Positions 1 through 8,339 are shown, numbered from the stretch's first letter. The stretch is DNA of 64,000 bases from Flavobacteriales bacterium UBA5081 (GCA_002415785.1 DIAJ01000047.1:1-64000); one strand, 5' to 3'. Made by a program: numbers and translations. The notes: a model not told the origin generated them from the letters alone.

Positions 1-96
1 AAGATGGGTTACAAACCGCCGTATACGAGACCCGTACGTACGGTGGTGTGAGAGGCGAACTCCGTCCCTATTTTGGGGCGGAGCCGTCTACTCGAT
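1..96 (+). mobile_element. 3' end of a group II intron (domains V and VI), truncated by window start
   Basis: Bases about 6-36 fold into a domain V-like hairpin: a CGC triad opposite GTGG, a paired CCGTA/TACGG stem, a two-base CG bulge and a short apical loop. Bases about 40-90 form a second stem ending in CTACTCGAT, the usual group II intron 3' end with a bulged branch-point A. The reverse transcriptase and the 5' part lie outside the window. The 3' exon starts at about 96/97 with TAGCGGC, which is half of an attC-like core (see the cassette entries). The intron reads on +, opposite to the neighbouring genes. The intron subclass cannot be decided from this fragment. Confidence 0.7.
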
Positions 97-103
97 TAGC
101 GGC
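96..103. repeat. Left cassette-edge half-site TTAGCGGC
   Basis: TTAGCGGC directly follows the group II intron end. It is the reverse complement of GCCGCTAA in GCCGCTAAC at 7503-7511. Read in the direction of the efflux genes (-), the efflux segment therefore begins with G-TTAGCGGC and ends with GCCGCTAA, as a recombined integron cassette would with its own two core halves. The expected ninth base, G, is replaced by the last intron bases. Eight bases alone could match by chance; the position at the intron junction is what makes it notable. Confidence 0.45.
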
Positions 104-228
104 TGTGGTTCTGTCGTTCGTGGTCTGTCGTTGTCAGCGTTGTTGTGTCTGTTGGATTGTTTGTCGGGAAAAAATTAGAAAAAGAAGGGAAGGGGAAATT
201 TTTATCGTGTCGGAAAGGGGTAAGCTCA

Positions 229-277
229 TTTGCAAACTTTGGTCTGCGTGTCGGCTTTGTGCGGTTTGCAAATGTGC
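229..277. repeat. 49-bp flanking repeat, copy A
   Basis: This block starts with TTTGCAAAC and ends with GTTTGCAAATGTGC, so it carries a perfect 9-bp inverted repeat inside it. A second copy in the same orientation lies at 7357-7405, with 42 of 49 positions identical by eye. The two copies sit just outside the 3' and 5' ends of the five-gene efflux operon. Both lie in unusually G/T-rich stretches that do not look coding. Function is unknown; the pair could be ends of a mobile unit or a structured RNA element. Confidence 0.6.
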
Positions 278-299
278 TTGTCCCTGTGTTTCGGCATTT

Positions 300-1649
300 C
301 TATTTTCGCCCTGTTACTTGCAAATAAGTTGTAACCGCCAACTTATATTGCGTTTTTGCTTCTATCAGTTTATCAGCTGTTTCTGTAACCAATGCCTGTG
401 CTTCCAATAAGTCTGAAAGTATAACTACACCGCTTTCATAACCTGTTTGGCTTACTTTTAAATTTTCTTCGGCTTGCAATGCTGTTTCTTGCATAATGGC
501 AATCTGTTTCCACGTTTCGTTTACATCTGTCCAAGCCTTTTCCATTTGCAGATTGAGTAATCCCTTTGTGTCTTCAAATGTGTTTTCAGCAATTTGTTGT
601 TTTATTTTTTGTTCTTTGATGCTGTACGAACCGCCCCACCAGTCGGAAATAGGAATTGATACCGAAACATAAGCCAATCCATTAGTAAAGTTCTTTGTTC
701 CTTTTTCTAACATATTAAGATGATAGCCTGCCAATCCAACGGCAACCGTAGGCAAGTAATCGCCTGTTTTCATCTTTGTTTGCAATCGTGTGGCTTCAAC
801 AGATTTTTCCAACAATTTGTATTCTGTACGGTTCGTTAAAGCGGGGGAATGGTCGGTATAATATGCCAAAGGACTTTGGCTTATATCAATCGTTTCTTGC
901 AATACCAACGTACTGTCAAAGGGTATTCCTATGGTTTGGCAGAATTGCATTGTTGCCAATTTCTTTCCGTTCAGCAATTTATTTTTGTTGGCTTCCAATT
1001 CGCTTTGTTTGATTTGAACTTTCAATACATCGTTTTTGATTATCAAACCTGCCTTAAAAGCATCATCAACTTGCTTGCGGATACCGCCTAATAACAGCTC
1101 ATATTTTTCAAGTGTCTTTTGTTTTTCCTGTAAGGAAATTAACTGCCAATACTGTTGTTCGGTTTTAAGCAATATTTCATTCCCGATTAGCTGTTGTTGT
1201 TGCTCTTTGACATCTACATTGAGTGTAGCAAGTTTGTTGCCTGTGGTTATTTTGCCACCTGCATATATGGGTTGTGCAATGTTCAAAACACCTATTGCTG
1301 TTCGCTGAATCATACTTAATTCCATTCCGGGGAAATAGGCAAACTGCGTTGCTGTGGGCAAGTTGGCAAGGTTACCGTCATATACAGGCAGGTTACCGCC
1401 CTCCATTTTGTACTCAATCAATGGATTGATTGCCTGCATACCAAAAACATTGGCACTTACTTTCGGGAAATAGTTGGTGTACGCATTTTTCTTTACCTGC
1501 TGTGCCGCTTCTATTTCCAAAGCACTATTTTGTGAGGTTTTGTTGTTCTTCAACGCAAGCGATTTGCTTTGTTCCAATGTTAATGTTGTTTGGCTGTATG
1601 CTGTTGCCGAAAATATGATAGCAACAGCTATTGTGATTATTTTTCTCAT
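300..1649 (-). CDS. TolC-family outer membrane efflux protein
   Basis: 449 residues, the usual length for the TolC/OEP family. It has a signal peptide (ATAYSQ cleavage region near residue 20), then long alpha-helical coiled-coil repeats rich in Q, E, K and A that in TolC form the periplasmic tunnel, alternating with shorter beta strands of the outer-membrane barrel. It should be the exit duct for the adaptor and RND pump encoded upstream. It is the last gene of a five-gene operon on the - strand (TetR, adaptor, RND, patatin, TolC), with only 2 bases between it and the patatin gene. The start ATG at 1649 gives a complete signal peptide. Confidence 0.9.
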   Translation of the reverse strand: MRKIITIAVAIIFSATAYSQTTLTLEQSKSLALKNNKTSQNSALEIEAAQQVKKNAYTNYFPKVSANVFGMQAINPLIEYKMEGGNLPVYDGNLANLPTATQFAYFPGMELSMIQRTAIGVLNIAQPIYAGGKITTGNKLATLNVDVKEQQQQLIGNEILLKTEQQYWQLISLQEKQKTLEKYELLLGGIRKQVDDAFKAGLIIKNDVLKVQIKQSELEANKNKLLNGKKLATMQFCQTIGIPFDSTLVLQETIDISQSPLAYYTDHSPALTNRTEYKLLEKSVEATRLQTKMKTGDYLPTVAVGLAGYHLNMLEKGTKNFTNGLAYVSVSIPISDWWGGSYSIKEQKIKQQIAENTFEDTKGLLNLQMEKAWTDVNETWKQIAIMQETALQAEENLKVSQTGYESGVVILSDLLEAQALVTETADKLIEAKTQYKLAVTTYLQVTGRK

Positions 1650-1651
1650 TG

Positions 1652-2431
1652 TTACATTTTCTTTTTAATTGTTAGTAATTCTTTTTCAAATGTTTGGGCA
1701 TATTCATAACCGAACTGGTAAATTTCGTCTGATTTATTGGTGTCGAATGTGCCAAAGCGATTGATTTCATCGGGTTGCATATATACATCACAGTTACTAC
1801 TGGCATCTGCTTTTATACTTGACGTAGTAATGCGAATAATTCTGCCTACTATTTCCTTATAACCCAATCTGCCTTCTGCCTTGTTAATGGGATTGATATT
1901 AATTCCTATACTTTTATTACAGGTTGCTTTTATCTGTTCTACGGGAAAATTGTTCAGTAAGCCTCCATCACACAGATAGGTGTCTTCTCTGTACAATACA
2001 GGTTGGAAAACCAATGGAAAACAACAGGAAGCTTTTACTGCAAAAGACAATGACCCCTGATTGAATATCAAAGATTTAGCATTTGTTAAATCGGTAACGG
2101 AAACATATAACGGAACTTTTAAGGCTTCAAAACTGTCGTGGGGGATGTACTTTTTTATGATTTTTTCAAATATATCCGTGCTGAATATTCCACCGTTCCT
2201 TGCTGATATATCAGAATAGCTGAAGAATTTTTCCTCTTTGGCGAAGCTGAAAATTTCAAGTGGTGTATAACCCTCAGCGACAAATGCCCCTACCAATGCT
2301 CCTGCACTTGCTCCTGAAACCGCATCTAACTCGATTTCCAGTTCTTTCAGATATTGCAAGACACCTAAATGTGCAATACCTCTGAACCCACCACCAGAGA
2401 GTGTAATTCCTATTTTATTGTTCACTATCAT
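1652..2431 (-). CDS. Patatin-like phospholipase (RssA/NTE type)
   Basis: 259 residues with all patatin hallmarks: oxyanion loop GGGFRG at residues 13-18, nucleophile elbow GASAG with Ser42, and the catalytic Asp155 in a DGG motif. There is no signal peptide, so it probably acts on lipid at the cytoplasmic face of the inner membrane. The gene lies between the RND pump gene (11 bases) and TolC (2 bases) and is clearly co-transcribed. A lipid hydrolase inside an efflux operon is not part of the classical tripartite pump. It may remodel membrane lipid damaged by the pump's substrate, but that role is inferred. Confidence 0.85.
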   Translation of the reverse strand: MIVNNKIGITLSGGGFRGIAHLGVLQYLKELEIELDAVSGASAGALVGAFVAEGYTPLEIFSFAKEEKFFSYSDISARNGGIFSTDIFEKIIKKYIPHDSFEALKVPLYVSVTDLTNAKSLIFNQGSLSFAVKASCCFPLVFQPVLYREDTYLCDGGLLNNFPVEQIKATCNKSIGININPINKAEGRLGYKEIVGRIIRITTSSIKADASSNCDVYMQPDEINRFGTFDTNKSDEIYQFGYEYAQTFEKELLTIKKKM

Positions 2432-2442
2432 CCCTTAAATTT

Positions 2443-5400
2443 TTACGTGTAATTCTTTTTTAATAATTGATTGTATAGTACAGGTATCATATACAGCGTG
2501 AGTATCATCGATACCAATAACCCGAAACACACGACCGCCCCAAGCGGTCCCCAAAGGGTAGAGCCACTTACAATCATTGGTACAACGCCAACAGCTGCGG
2601 CAAATGATGTTAGGAAAATGGGGCGCATTCTGCGTTTGCCTGCTGATATGGCTGCTTCGGAAAGCGACATTCCGTTTTTACTTCTCAATTCTTCGGCATA
2701 ATCAATCAGGATAATACCGTTGCGGACTACAATACCCATAAGGCTCATAATGCCTAAGAAAGAAGTTAGACCAAACGGATAACCTGTAATGATTAGTCCT
2801 AACGCTGCACCGAGAAAACTCAACGGCATTGTCATCATTACCAAGAAAACCAATTTGGGTTTTTTGAACTGAAACAAAAGGATAAAGAAGATAAGCAACA
2901 CACCTGCAAACAACGCTTTAGCCAATGGGATATAGTTTTCTACTTCGCTTTCTTCTTCGCCTCCATACGATAAGGTTGTTTGCTCTGACTTGGATATTTT
3001 TTTGATTTCTGTTTTTAAATCGGACAACACTTTATAAGGCAATACACCACGTTTCACATCAGCACGAACGGTAATTGTTCTTGTGCCGTTTCTACGGATA
3101 ATTTGCCCCTCGCTCCAATCGTTGGTAATGCTTGTTGCTATTTGTCTTACAGGAACGGTTACCCCTGTTAATGGCGATGTTACATTTTGGTTAGCAATGT
3201 CGTCAAAACTGTTTTTTTGATTGGGTTCGTTCATCAGTTTTATGCTTACAGGATAATCGCCCTCCCATATTGTACCGATTGGTAAGCCCGACAAACCTGC
3301 TGCTAATGATGTGGCTACTACGCCTTTGGTTAAACCTAATCGGTTAGCGATTTCATCGTTTATCTGAACGCTTACGCCTTGTCGTTGATTGAGGTAATCG
3401 GTTCTTGCCCAAATAATGTTTTCGTTCTTTTCCATTATGGTTTTTACCTGCTGTGCCAATGTTTTAATGCTATCTAAATTATCCCCACTGATACGCACTT
3501 CAATCGGTGCGGTGGTACTCAACAGGTCTAATTGTTTCATTCGCACATAAGCATTCGGAAAAATATTTCTGTAATTACTTTCATATTCGTTCAAAATGGC
3601 AAGTGCATCATCAGCCGTTTGCGTATTGACAACCAACTGAGCATAATTTTTTGAGGGAAAATTAGGTGCATAAGTGGTGTGGAAACGTGGCGAACTTGTA
3701 CCAACAAATGCAGCTACATTTACAACTCGTTTGTCTTTCATCAGCATTTGTTCCAAACTGTCTGAAACAGAAGCGGTTTGCTCTAAAGTACTTCCCTCCG
3801 GCAAATATATTTCAACGGCAAATTGATTTCTATCCACTTTCGGAAATAACTGACGTGGCACTAATGCAAGAATGGCAACGCCTAACGCTATTGAAACAAC
3901 ACCTATCAGGATAGTGATTTTGGGAAGACGAAAAGCCCATTCCAATGTACGGTCATACACTGCCTGTACACTGTCCAACAATGATTTTTTCTTCTTTTTA
4001 CCTTCTTCTTTTTTAATTCCCTTTTTGATAAATACATAGCTCATATAGGGAACAAGCAAACAAGCTATAAGCAACGAAGCAATTAATGCTACACCGATTG
4101 TGATAGGCAACGAACCTACAAAGTCGCCTACCATTCCGTCAAGGAAAAAGGTCATTGGAATGTATGTAGCAATGATTGCCATTGTAGCCGAAAAAACAGG
4201 AACAAACAATTCTTTGGTGCTTTTCCAAGCTGCGTCCCAAGGATTTTCCCCGTGGTCTAAATGCTCAATGTGTCCGTCCAAAACCACAATGGCATTGTCC
4301 ACTACCATACCCAATACCACAATTAAACCTGCCAATGAAACCGTGTGCAGTTCCACGCCTAACGCATACATAATACCAATGGTTATGAAAATTGAAATTG
4401 GAATGGTTGCCCCTGCAACTGCTGCCACACGAAAAGGTAACAACAACATTGTTACAATAATTACTGCAAGAATGGCAATACAAAACTCACTTAAAAAGTG
4501 CGTAATGGAATGTTCTACCGCTTGCGGCATATCGGCTATTTTTGCTACCTGCACATCGGGCGAAATTTTACCTTTTAATGTTTGTAAAGTTTCATCTACG
4601 GTTTTACCAAAAGCAACAATGTTGTTGCCAGGTTGCATTTCCAATGAAATCAGCAGACTGTTTGTGCCGTTGTTTTTAATGTAAGCATCGGGCTTTGGAT
4701 ATTCCCTTACTACACGGGCTACATCTTTTACACGGATAACATTACCTGTGGGGTCGGTATAAACGATTTGGTTTTTGATGTCTTCTTCTGTGTTGTAAGA
4801 AGTGGGAATGTGTATGGGGGTTATCTGCTCCGCATTGTCCAATTCCCCACCATAATAAACTGCTCCCTCCAGCTGTGCTGCCGCCAAAACACTAACTGGT
4901 TTTACGTTATAATAAGCCAACTTATCATTGTCGGGATAAATGGTAATCTGTTCCTGCGTTAAGCCAAAGTGCTTTACTTTTGAAACTGCTTTTATTTTTC
5001 GCAATTCGGTTTCAATCACTTTCAGTTCACGGTCAAGTTCTTTATAGGTTTTACTATCCGATTGTACCGTCAGCAAAATAGCTGATGTGTTACCGAAATC
5101 GTTGTTGGCAATGAGTGCTAAAACCTGCGGCGGTAATTCAGCTTTCAGATTGTTCAGCCCGAATTTTATTTTATCCCAAAAGGCATCGGGGTCTTTTACA
5201 CTGTTGTTTACTTCTACAAATACAATCAACATTCCCTCTTTGGAAATGGAATAGGTTTTTTCCCTGTTCACTTCCTCAAATCCGTACAGAAAACTTTCCA
5301 CTTTGGTAGCTAACTGTTCTTCTACCTGTGCTGAATTTGCTCCCGGGTAAACACCTATGATTAAGCCCTGACGAATGGTAAATTCGGGAAACTCGTTTCT

Positions 5401-5514
5401 TGGCATTACCAACAATGAGAATACGCCAAACAGTACTAAAATAGCCGTGATGATGATGGCTATTTGCTTATGCTTCATAGCCAATTCTATGATATTGAAA
5501 TTCCTTTTTTCCAT
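2443..5514 (-). CDS. RND-family efflux pump permease (AcrB/MdtB-like, HAE1 group)
   Basis: 1023 residues, standard RND length. It has an N-terminal membrane helix (about residues 16-35), a large periplasmic loop, a block of about six membrane helices (about 335-500), a second periplasmic loop and a C-terminal helix block (about 855-1015). The TM4 region carries GMVVDNAIVVLD, the relay motif of hydrophobe/amphiphile RND pumps with Asp followed by Asn, rather than the heavy-metal (CzcA) motif. It uses the proton gradient to export small molecules through the adaptor and TolC of the same operon. It lies 3 bases downstream of the adaptor gene. The substrate cannot be told from sequence. Confidence 0.92.
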   Translation of the reverse strand: MEKRNFNIIELAMKHKQIAIIITAILVLFGVFSLLVMPRNEFPEFTIRQGLIIGVYPGANSAQVEEQLATKVESFLYGFEEVNREKTYSISKEGMLIVFVEVNNSVKDPDAFWDKIKFGLNNLKAELPPQVLALIANNDFGNTSAILLTVQSDSKTYKELDRELKVIETELRKIKAVSKVKHFGLTQEQITIYPDNDKLAYYNVKPVSVLAAAQLEGAVYYGGELDNAEQITPIHIPTSYNTEEDIKNQIVYTDPTGNVIRVKDVARVVREYPKPDAYIKNNGTNSLLISLEMQPGNNIVAFGKTVDETLQTLKGKISPDVQVAKIADMPQAVEHSITHFLSEFCIAILAVIIVTMLLLPFRVAAVAGATIPISIFITIGIMYALGVELHTVSLAGLIVVLGMVVDNAIVVLDGHIEHLDHGENPWDAAWKSTKELFVPVFSATMAIIATYIPMTFFLDGMVGDFVGSLPITIGVALIASLLIACLLVPYMSYVFIKKGIKKEEGKKKKKSLLDSVQAVYDRTLEWAFRLPKITILIGVVSIALGVAILALVPRQLFPKVDRNQFAVEIYLPEGSTLEQTASVSDSLEQMLMKDKRVVNVAAFVGTSSPRFHTTYAPNFPSKNYAQLVVNTQTADDALAILNEYESNYRNIFPNAYVRMKQLDLLSTTAPIEVRISGDNLDSIKTLAQQVKTIMEKNENIIWARTDYLNQRQGVSVQINDEIANRLGLTKGVVATSLAAGLSGLPIGTIWEGDYPVSIKLMNEPNQKNSFDDIANQNVTSPLTGVTVPVRQIATSITNDWSEGQIIRRNGTRTITVRADVKRGVLPYKVLSDLKTEIKKISKSEQTTLSYGGEEESEVENYIPLAKALFAGVLLIFFILLFQFKKPKLVFLVMMTMPLSFLGAALGLIITGYPFGLTSFLGIMSLMGIVVRNGIILIDYAEELRSKNGMSLSEAAISAGKRRMRPIFLTSFAAAVGVVPMIVSGSTLWGPLGAVVCFGLLVSMILTLYMIPVLYNQLLKKNYT

Positions 5515-5517
5515 AGT

Positions 5518-6549
5518 TTATTTGATGATTTGGATAGGTGTGCCGTTGCTTAATTTCTGTTGCCCTGAAATGATGATGTTTGCGTTTTGCAGAACTTCGC
5601 CCTGTACCAAAACTTTGTTGTCAATCAATGCAATGGTTTTTACAGCTATTTTTTTTGCTTTTCCGTTTTGCTCAACATAGATAAATTGATTGCCGTATAC
5701 ATCGTTTTGCAAGGCTTTGTTTGAAATTAAAATGCCCGAACGTTTGTCTTGTGCGGTAGTTTGAACGGAACAAATCATTCCGGGCTTTATATCGCCTGTT
5801 GTGTTTTGCACTTCAATTTTTACAGGATAGGTATGTGATAAAATATCCGCCGATACGCCAATTTCTTTTATTGTTCCTGTTACGGTTTTATCAATGGCAG
5901 TGATAGTAATTTGTGCAGTTTCTCCTTTTTTGAATTGGCTTATTTCGTTTTCAGAAACAGGGATTTTGACGTAAACGGTTTGTATGTTCAGCAACTCCAG
6001 TACTGTCACTGATGGTACTACATTCATACCTGCCTGTACATTTTTCTTTCCAATCACACCACTTGCAGGTGCATACAGGTAGCAATCGCTGATGCTTTTT
6101 TGTGCAATGGCTACGGCTGCTTTTGCCTGTGCCAAACCTGTTTCCACTTCTATCCATTTTATTTCGGGCAATGTGCCGTTTTCTTTCATTGGCTTCATTC
6201 TCCGGTATGCATCCTCTGCCTGTTGTTGGTTTGCCATAGCTGCCTGATATGCGTTTTGTGCATTGGAAGCATTGACTTTGGCTAACAACTGTCCTTTCCT
6301 TACGTTTTGCCCCTCCTCAACAAATATTTCAGTAATTGTCCCCATTGTGGCAAAACTTAAAGCCGTTGTTTTTTGGGCTTCTACCACACCCGAATAGCCC
6401 GACTGAATAATGCCGTTGTAGGTTTGTGGCTGTTCTACCTGCACATTGAAAGTTGTGTTGCTTTCTGTTATTGCTGTGTTCTCTTTATGGGTGCAACTTG
6501 CTATTACAAGTATTCCCGCTACTGCCAAATGGCTGACTTTTTTCATCAT
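5518..6549 (-). CDS. Periplasmic adaptor (membrane fusion) lipoprotein of RND pump
   Basis: 343 residues. A lipoprotein signal ends at Cys19 (LVIASC), followed by the HlyD/AcrA layout: N-terminal beta strand, lipoyl half-motif (VEEGQNVRKGQLLAKVNASN), a short helical hairpin, the second lipoyl half (YAPASGVIGKKNVQAGMNV), a beta-barrel domain and a membrane-proximal domain. It bridges the RND pump and TolC across the periplasm. It precedes the RND gene by 3 bases. Start: two adjacent Met codons; either gives the same lipoprotein. Confidence 0.9.
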   Translation of the reverse strand: MMKKVSHLAVAGILVIASCTHKENTAITESNTTFNVQVEQPQTYNGIIQSGYSGVVEAQKTTALSFATMGTITEIFVEEGQNVRKGQLLAKVNASNAQNAYQAAMANQQQAEDAYRRMKPMKENGTLPEIKWIEVETGLAQAKAAVAIAQKSISDCYLYAPASGVIGKKNVQAGMNVVPSVTVLELLNIQTVYVKIPVSENEISQFKKGETAQITITAIDKTVTGTIKEIGVSADILSHTYPVKIEVQNTTGDIKPGMICSVQTTAQDKRSGILISNKALQNDVYGNQFIYVEQNGKAKKIAVKTIALIDNKVLVQGEVLQNANIIISGQQKLSNGTPIQIIK

Positions 6550-6640
6550 CTTGTTTATTTAATATTACGGTTCGACTATTTACGTTTTGTGGTCGGTTTT
6601 TTGGTCAAAAAAAATGCTCCGAAAAGCACCTTTTTATAAA

Positions 6641-7234
6641 TCATTTTCCAATTCCTTTAATTAGCATTTCAACAAGTAAATCAGCTTTATCTGTTAATGC
6701 TTTGTTTTTGTTATGTGTAATAATATCTATTTCTATACCTCTCACACAACTCACTAAAAGTTCACTCAAAACATCTATTTCCTGTGTGATTTCTTTTTTG
6801 AATAAACTTGTTTCAACTCCTTTCGTTAAGATAGAACTTATCATTTTCTTTTCCTCGTTGTCGTATCTGTTTCGCAGATTGGTAAACTCTTTATTTAATC
6901 TTCCTTGTAAATCATTTTCAACGGCAAAAGTGTACAGGTTTATTTTCTCTCTTAGCGTTTTTACTTTCGTTACAATGTATGTTTTCAGCATACTGATTGC
7001 GTCAGACTGTTTATTAACGGCTGTATTTACGGCATTAAAAAACTCGTCAATTTCAAGATTGATAACCCTGTCAAATATTTCTTCCTTGTCTTTGAAATAA
7101 TAATACAAAGTGCTTTTACTCTTACCTGCTGCTTTGGCAATATCTTCCATTGTGGTTTTTTTCAAACCATACTGTTGCATTAGTTTTTTAGCACCGTTAA
7201 TGATGTCTTGCTCAATAATTTCTTGCTTATCCAT
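6641..7234 (-). CDS. TetR/AcrR-family regulator of the first efflux operon
   Basis: 197 residues. The N-terminal helix-turn-helix (residues about 25-48, TMEDIAKAAGKSKSTLYYYF) is a textbook TetR DNA-binding domain; the C-terminal two thirds is a helical ligand-binding domain. It is the first gene of the operon and is preceded by a good promoter overlapping a palindrome (7247-7303), so autorepression relieved by a pump substrate is the likely mode. The 91-base gap to the adaptor gene contains further TGACCAAAA half-sites (near 6590-6612), which suggests the structural genes are controlled there as well. Confidence 0.9.
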   Translation of the reverse strand: MDKQEIIEQDIINGAKKLMQQYGLKKTTMEDIAKAAGKSKSTLYYYFKDKEEIFDRVINLEIDEFFNAVNTAVNKQSDAISMLKTYIVTKVKTLREKINLYTFAVENDLQGRLNKEFTNLRNRYDNEEKKMISSILTKGVETSLFKKEITQEIDVLSELLVSCVRGIEIDIITHNKNKALTDKADLLVEMLIKGIGK

Positions 7235-7246
7235 TTTTCATACTTT

Positions 7247-7303
7247 TGGACTAAAAACGTATTTTGGTCAGCAAATATAGAGACAGTTTTTTGATTGTGC
7301 AAA
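7247..7303 (-). promoter_or_regulatory. Promoter and probable TetR operator of the first efflux operon
   Basis: Read on -, TTTG (7300-7303) is followed after 20 bases by TATATTTG (7272-7279). This is an excellent match to the Bacteroidota -33/-7 promoter and points to transcription start near 7265. The 24 bases 7247-7270, spanning that start and the 5' leader, form an imperfect palindrome, TGGACTAAAAAC/GTATTTTGGTCA, with about 8-9 of 12 positions symmetric. That is the size and position of a TetR operator. The half-site TGACCAAAA recurs in the gap before the adaptor gene. The operator role is inferred. Confidence 0.6.
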
Positions 7304-7356
7304 TTTTTTTTCGCTTTTTTTGTTGTTGCCTGTATTTTTGGGGTGGGATTGGCTCT

Positions 7357-7405
7357 TTTGCAAACTTTGGGTGGTGGGTTGGCTTGGTGCGGTTTGCAAA
7401 TGTGC
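7357..7405. repeat. 49-bp flanking repeat, copy B
   Basis: Second copy of the 229-277 repeat, in the same orientation, with TTTGCAAAC at 7357-7365 and GTTTGCAAATGTGC at 7392-7405. It lies about 60 bases upstream of the efflux promoter and about 100 bases inside the cassette edge at 7503. The surrounding 7310-7500 stretch is G/T-rich, has no convincing gene, and resembles the 100-290 stretch at the other end of the operon. Confidence 0.6.
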
Positions 7406-7502
7406 CAATGGCGTTGGCTAAAAATTTTTTCCTGTGCGGTGGGCTTTTTATATTTTTTTTCGTGTCGGTCTGTGTCGTTTGGTTGGGTGTCGTCCTACCA
7501 TT

Positions 7503-7638
7503 GCCGCTAACGGCCCTGGCTAAGAAACGTAGGGCTTTCGAAGCGATTACTTGTCCACCGAAACCAAAGTTTGTTTAATGAACGAACCTTTCTGAAAGCC
7601 TTATCCGCCCTATGTTTTCTTAGCCATTGTTAGCAACT
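7503..7638 (-). repeat. attC-like palindrome 1 (between efflux segment and lipoprotein gene)
   Basis: About 136 bases with nested inverted repeats. GCTAACG (7506-7512) and GTTAGC (7629-7634) form the outer pair; GGCTAAGAAA/TTTTCTTAGCC, TAGGG/CCCTA and GGCTTTC/GAAAGCC form inner pairs. Read on -, it begins just after the 7644-8186 gene with AGTTGCTAAC and ends with GTTAGCGGC. Size, central asymmetry and the AAC...GTT core fit an integron attC site. The outer heptamers do not match the strict RYYYAAC/GTTRRRY consensus, so 'attC-like' is as far as the sequence goes. Confidence 0.55.
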
Positions 7639-7643
7639 GTGTT

Positions 7644-8186
7644 TTATTTTATTATTTCAATTTCTTCTGTTATGTACTTGTAAAATTTGTCCAATTCATT
7701 TCGAGTCGAATTCACTAATTCTTTGTTCGTTATTTCCTTTTTTTCTGAGTCGAATAATCGATTATTAGGCTCCGAGTAGCTCAAGTACATTGTCGTACTG
7801 TCAACTTTAAATCCTTCTTCATAATATGGCTTGTCATACTCGTAGTTGACTTTTTTCACAAATTTGATTTGGAAGTCACTGTCAGTCCAATAGGTGTAAT
7901 TTAGTTTTCCTGTCTCTCCGAATAGCCAAAAGTCCATAACAACGTAATCGAATTCATTGTCGTGATACACGATCAATTCTCCGCCATCTGTTGAATGGTC
8001 AAGAATTTCTATAGTGTCCGAATTAAACTTTGTCTTATTTGATCCAAAGTCCTTAAGAAAGTCAAAGGCGGTGATTTCGGAGCTTGTTTCGATTTTTGAT
8101 TCAGGCTGGGTATTTAAGTCTGTTTCCTTATTCTCTACACAGGAAAAAAGTCCAATCGTTAAAAGAAGAATTATTATCTGTCTCAT
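7644..8186 (-). CDS. Small lipoprotein, unknown function (cassette-borne)
   Basis: 180 residues with a lipoprotein signal ending at Cys16 (IGLFSC). The mature part is a soluble, acidic, beta-rich domain with many Tyr and Asp residues; I do not recognise its family. The gene is alone between two attC-like palindromes and is bracketed by a perfect 10-bp inverted repeat, GTTAGCAACT at 7629-7638 and AGTTGCTAAC at 8200-8209. That is typical of a mobile single-gene cassette. No promoter of its own stands out in the 14 bases before the repeat. Confidence 0.75.
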   Translation of the reverse strand: MRQIIILLLTIGLFSCVENKETDLNTQPESKIETSSEITAFDFLKDFGSNKTKFNSDTIEILDHSTDGGELIVYHDNEFDYVVMDFWLFGETGKLNYTYWTDSDFQIKFVKKVNYEYDKPYYEEGFKVDSTTMYLSYSEPNNRLFDSEKKEITNKELVNSTRNELDKFYKYITEEIEIIK

Positions 8187-8199
8187 TGTCTTTTTACAT

Positions 8200-8339
8200 A
8201 GTTGCTAACGTTTCGGGCTATGACTAGTGCGGGCTTTCCGCCCACAAACTTCTCCGTCTGCTCCGAACAATTATTTTTTTGCAATATCTTAAATTTTACT
8301 GAATGCCCCCGCATTAGTTATAACCGCGTGTTCTCGGCA
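8200..8339 (-). repeat. attC-like palindrome 2 (between the two lipoprotein genes)
   Basis: 140 bases. On - it runs from TGCCGAGAAC (8330-8339) to GTTAGCAACT (8200-8209). Inner arms pair as GGTTATAACTAATGCGGGGG with CCCGCACTAGTCATAGCCC, giving a long imperfect hairpin. The two outer ends differ because each belongs to a different neighbouring gene unit: the GAGAAC end matches the start of the 8314-8784 unit, and the GTTAGC end matches the end of the 7644-8186 unit. The stop codon of the 8314-8784 gene lies inside this element, as often seen for integron cassettes. Confidence 0.55.

Noticed and set aside
48..410. Open frame whose product shares FANFG...VRFANV with a frame at 7264-7578
   Set aside because: The shared peptide is only the translation of the 49-bp DNA repeat. 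The rest is low-complexity, overlaps the intron and the TolC gene, and has no coding character.
4100..4684. 194-codon frame on + inside the first RND gene
   Set aside because: Antisense to a well-supported RND pump gene; its peptide is a by-product of the codon pattern on the other strand.
2443..5514. Heavy-metal (CzcA/CusA) RND pump
   Set aside because: The TM4 motif and overall sequence fit drug/lipophile exporters; metal-binding Met or His clusters are not evident in the adaptor.
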